Position numbers and translations under genes: made by a program. From contig NZ_CP019914.1 of assembly GCF_002214805.1 (NCBI RefSeq), positions 1,488,001-1,552,000 of the forward strand: 64,000 bases of DNA, read 5' to 3'. Below the pieces are notes generated by a model, which searched no databases, was not told the DNA's origin, and saw only the letters and a list, made by a program, of their open reading frames with translations. Positions 63,954 to 64,000 of the stretch are shown here, piece after piece (within the stretch, counting starts at the first letter, position 1; each line of letters opens with the position of its first letter). Origin of the DNA: Brachyspira hampsonii (GTDB taxonomy: Bacteria > Spirochaetota > Brachyspiria > Brachyspirales > Brachyspiraceae).

Positions 63954-64000
63954 CTTATAGAATTAATTTAAATATAAGTTTTTAATTTCTTATTTGCTTA

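Noticed and set aside
1-64000. tRNA, rRNA or CRISPR arrays
   Set aside because: No cloverleaf with TTCGAATC-type loop, no conserved rRNA stretch and no regularly spaced direct repeats with unique spacers were seen in the intergenic gaps; the tandem repeats present are coding (TPR, EKGI).

Overview
The window looks like chromosomal DNA of a Brachyspira-type spirochaete. The sequence is very AT-rich with A/T-ending codons. There is a free-standing flagellar flgK gene, four methyl-accepting chemotaxis protein (MCP) genes, many lipoproteins and TPR proteins, and an AzgA-type purine permease. These assignments come from reading the sequence; no database search was run, and the species cannot be fixed from here. 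I see no rRNA, tRNA, CRISPR array, transposase or prophage.

Layout. 1-2110: rarA (cut by the window edge) and an overlapping unknown gene. 2331-9714: an MCP, two large TPR proteins, a CMD/AhpD-like gene preceded by a truncated relative that ends in a hairpin element, and a DUF167 gene. 9790-12668: a complete FecBCD-type metal-chelate ABC importer. 12801-15332: scpB, a G-rich intergenic repeat, a probable outer-membrane protein and a lipoprotein. 15632-21520: mnmG and a tandem array of three M30-like metallopeptidase lipoproteins, the first broken by a frameshift. 21716-27969: mraY, tmk, ssb, a DUF3298-like lipoprotein, a MoxR-type ATPase and an MCP. 27970-31012: a repeat-rich region carrying one zinc-ribbon gene between near-identical direct repeats. 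31013-36928: alkD-like, Ldh_2-family dehydrogenase, three PepSY-like periplasmic genes (two encoding identical proteins), asd and an AzgA-type purine permease. 37526-47812: creD, a giant MCP with an extra C-terminal domain, flgK, a PD-(D/E)XK nuclease gene with a 12-bp tandem repeat, a lipoprotein and another MCP. 48009-54029: hisC, a pair of membrane-TPR-Mrr-like genes (the second frameshifted), zapA and a coiled-coil partner. 54146-63924: an outer-membrane protein, trmB, a substrate-binding lipoprotein, rpmF-plsX-fabH-like, rnfCDG and thiL.

How genes work together. The clearest functional units are the metal-chelate importer, the rpmF-plsX-fabH-like lipid/ribosome cluster (its FabH-like member lacks the catalytic triad), the rnfCDG part of an Rnf electron-transport complex, and the zapA/coiled-coil division pair. 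The four MCPs imply a large chemosensory repertoire.

The most unusual non-coding feature is a modular dispersed repeat family present in at least seven intergenic regions. It has GC-rich boxes standing out of AT-rich DNA: a unit of about 82 bp bounded by CGCACG and CGTGCG (six copies), plus paired GGGNGGGG/CCCCNCCC boxes. A second, rarer hairpin element (two copies) ends a truncated gene at 6294 and sits at the 3' end of the alkD-like gene at 31012.
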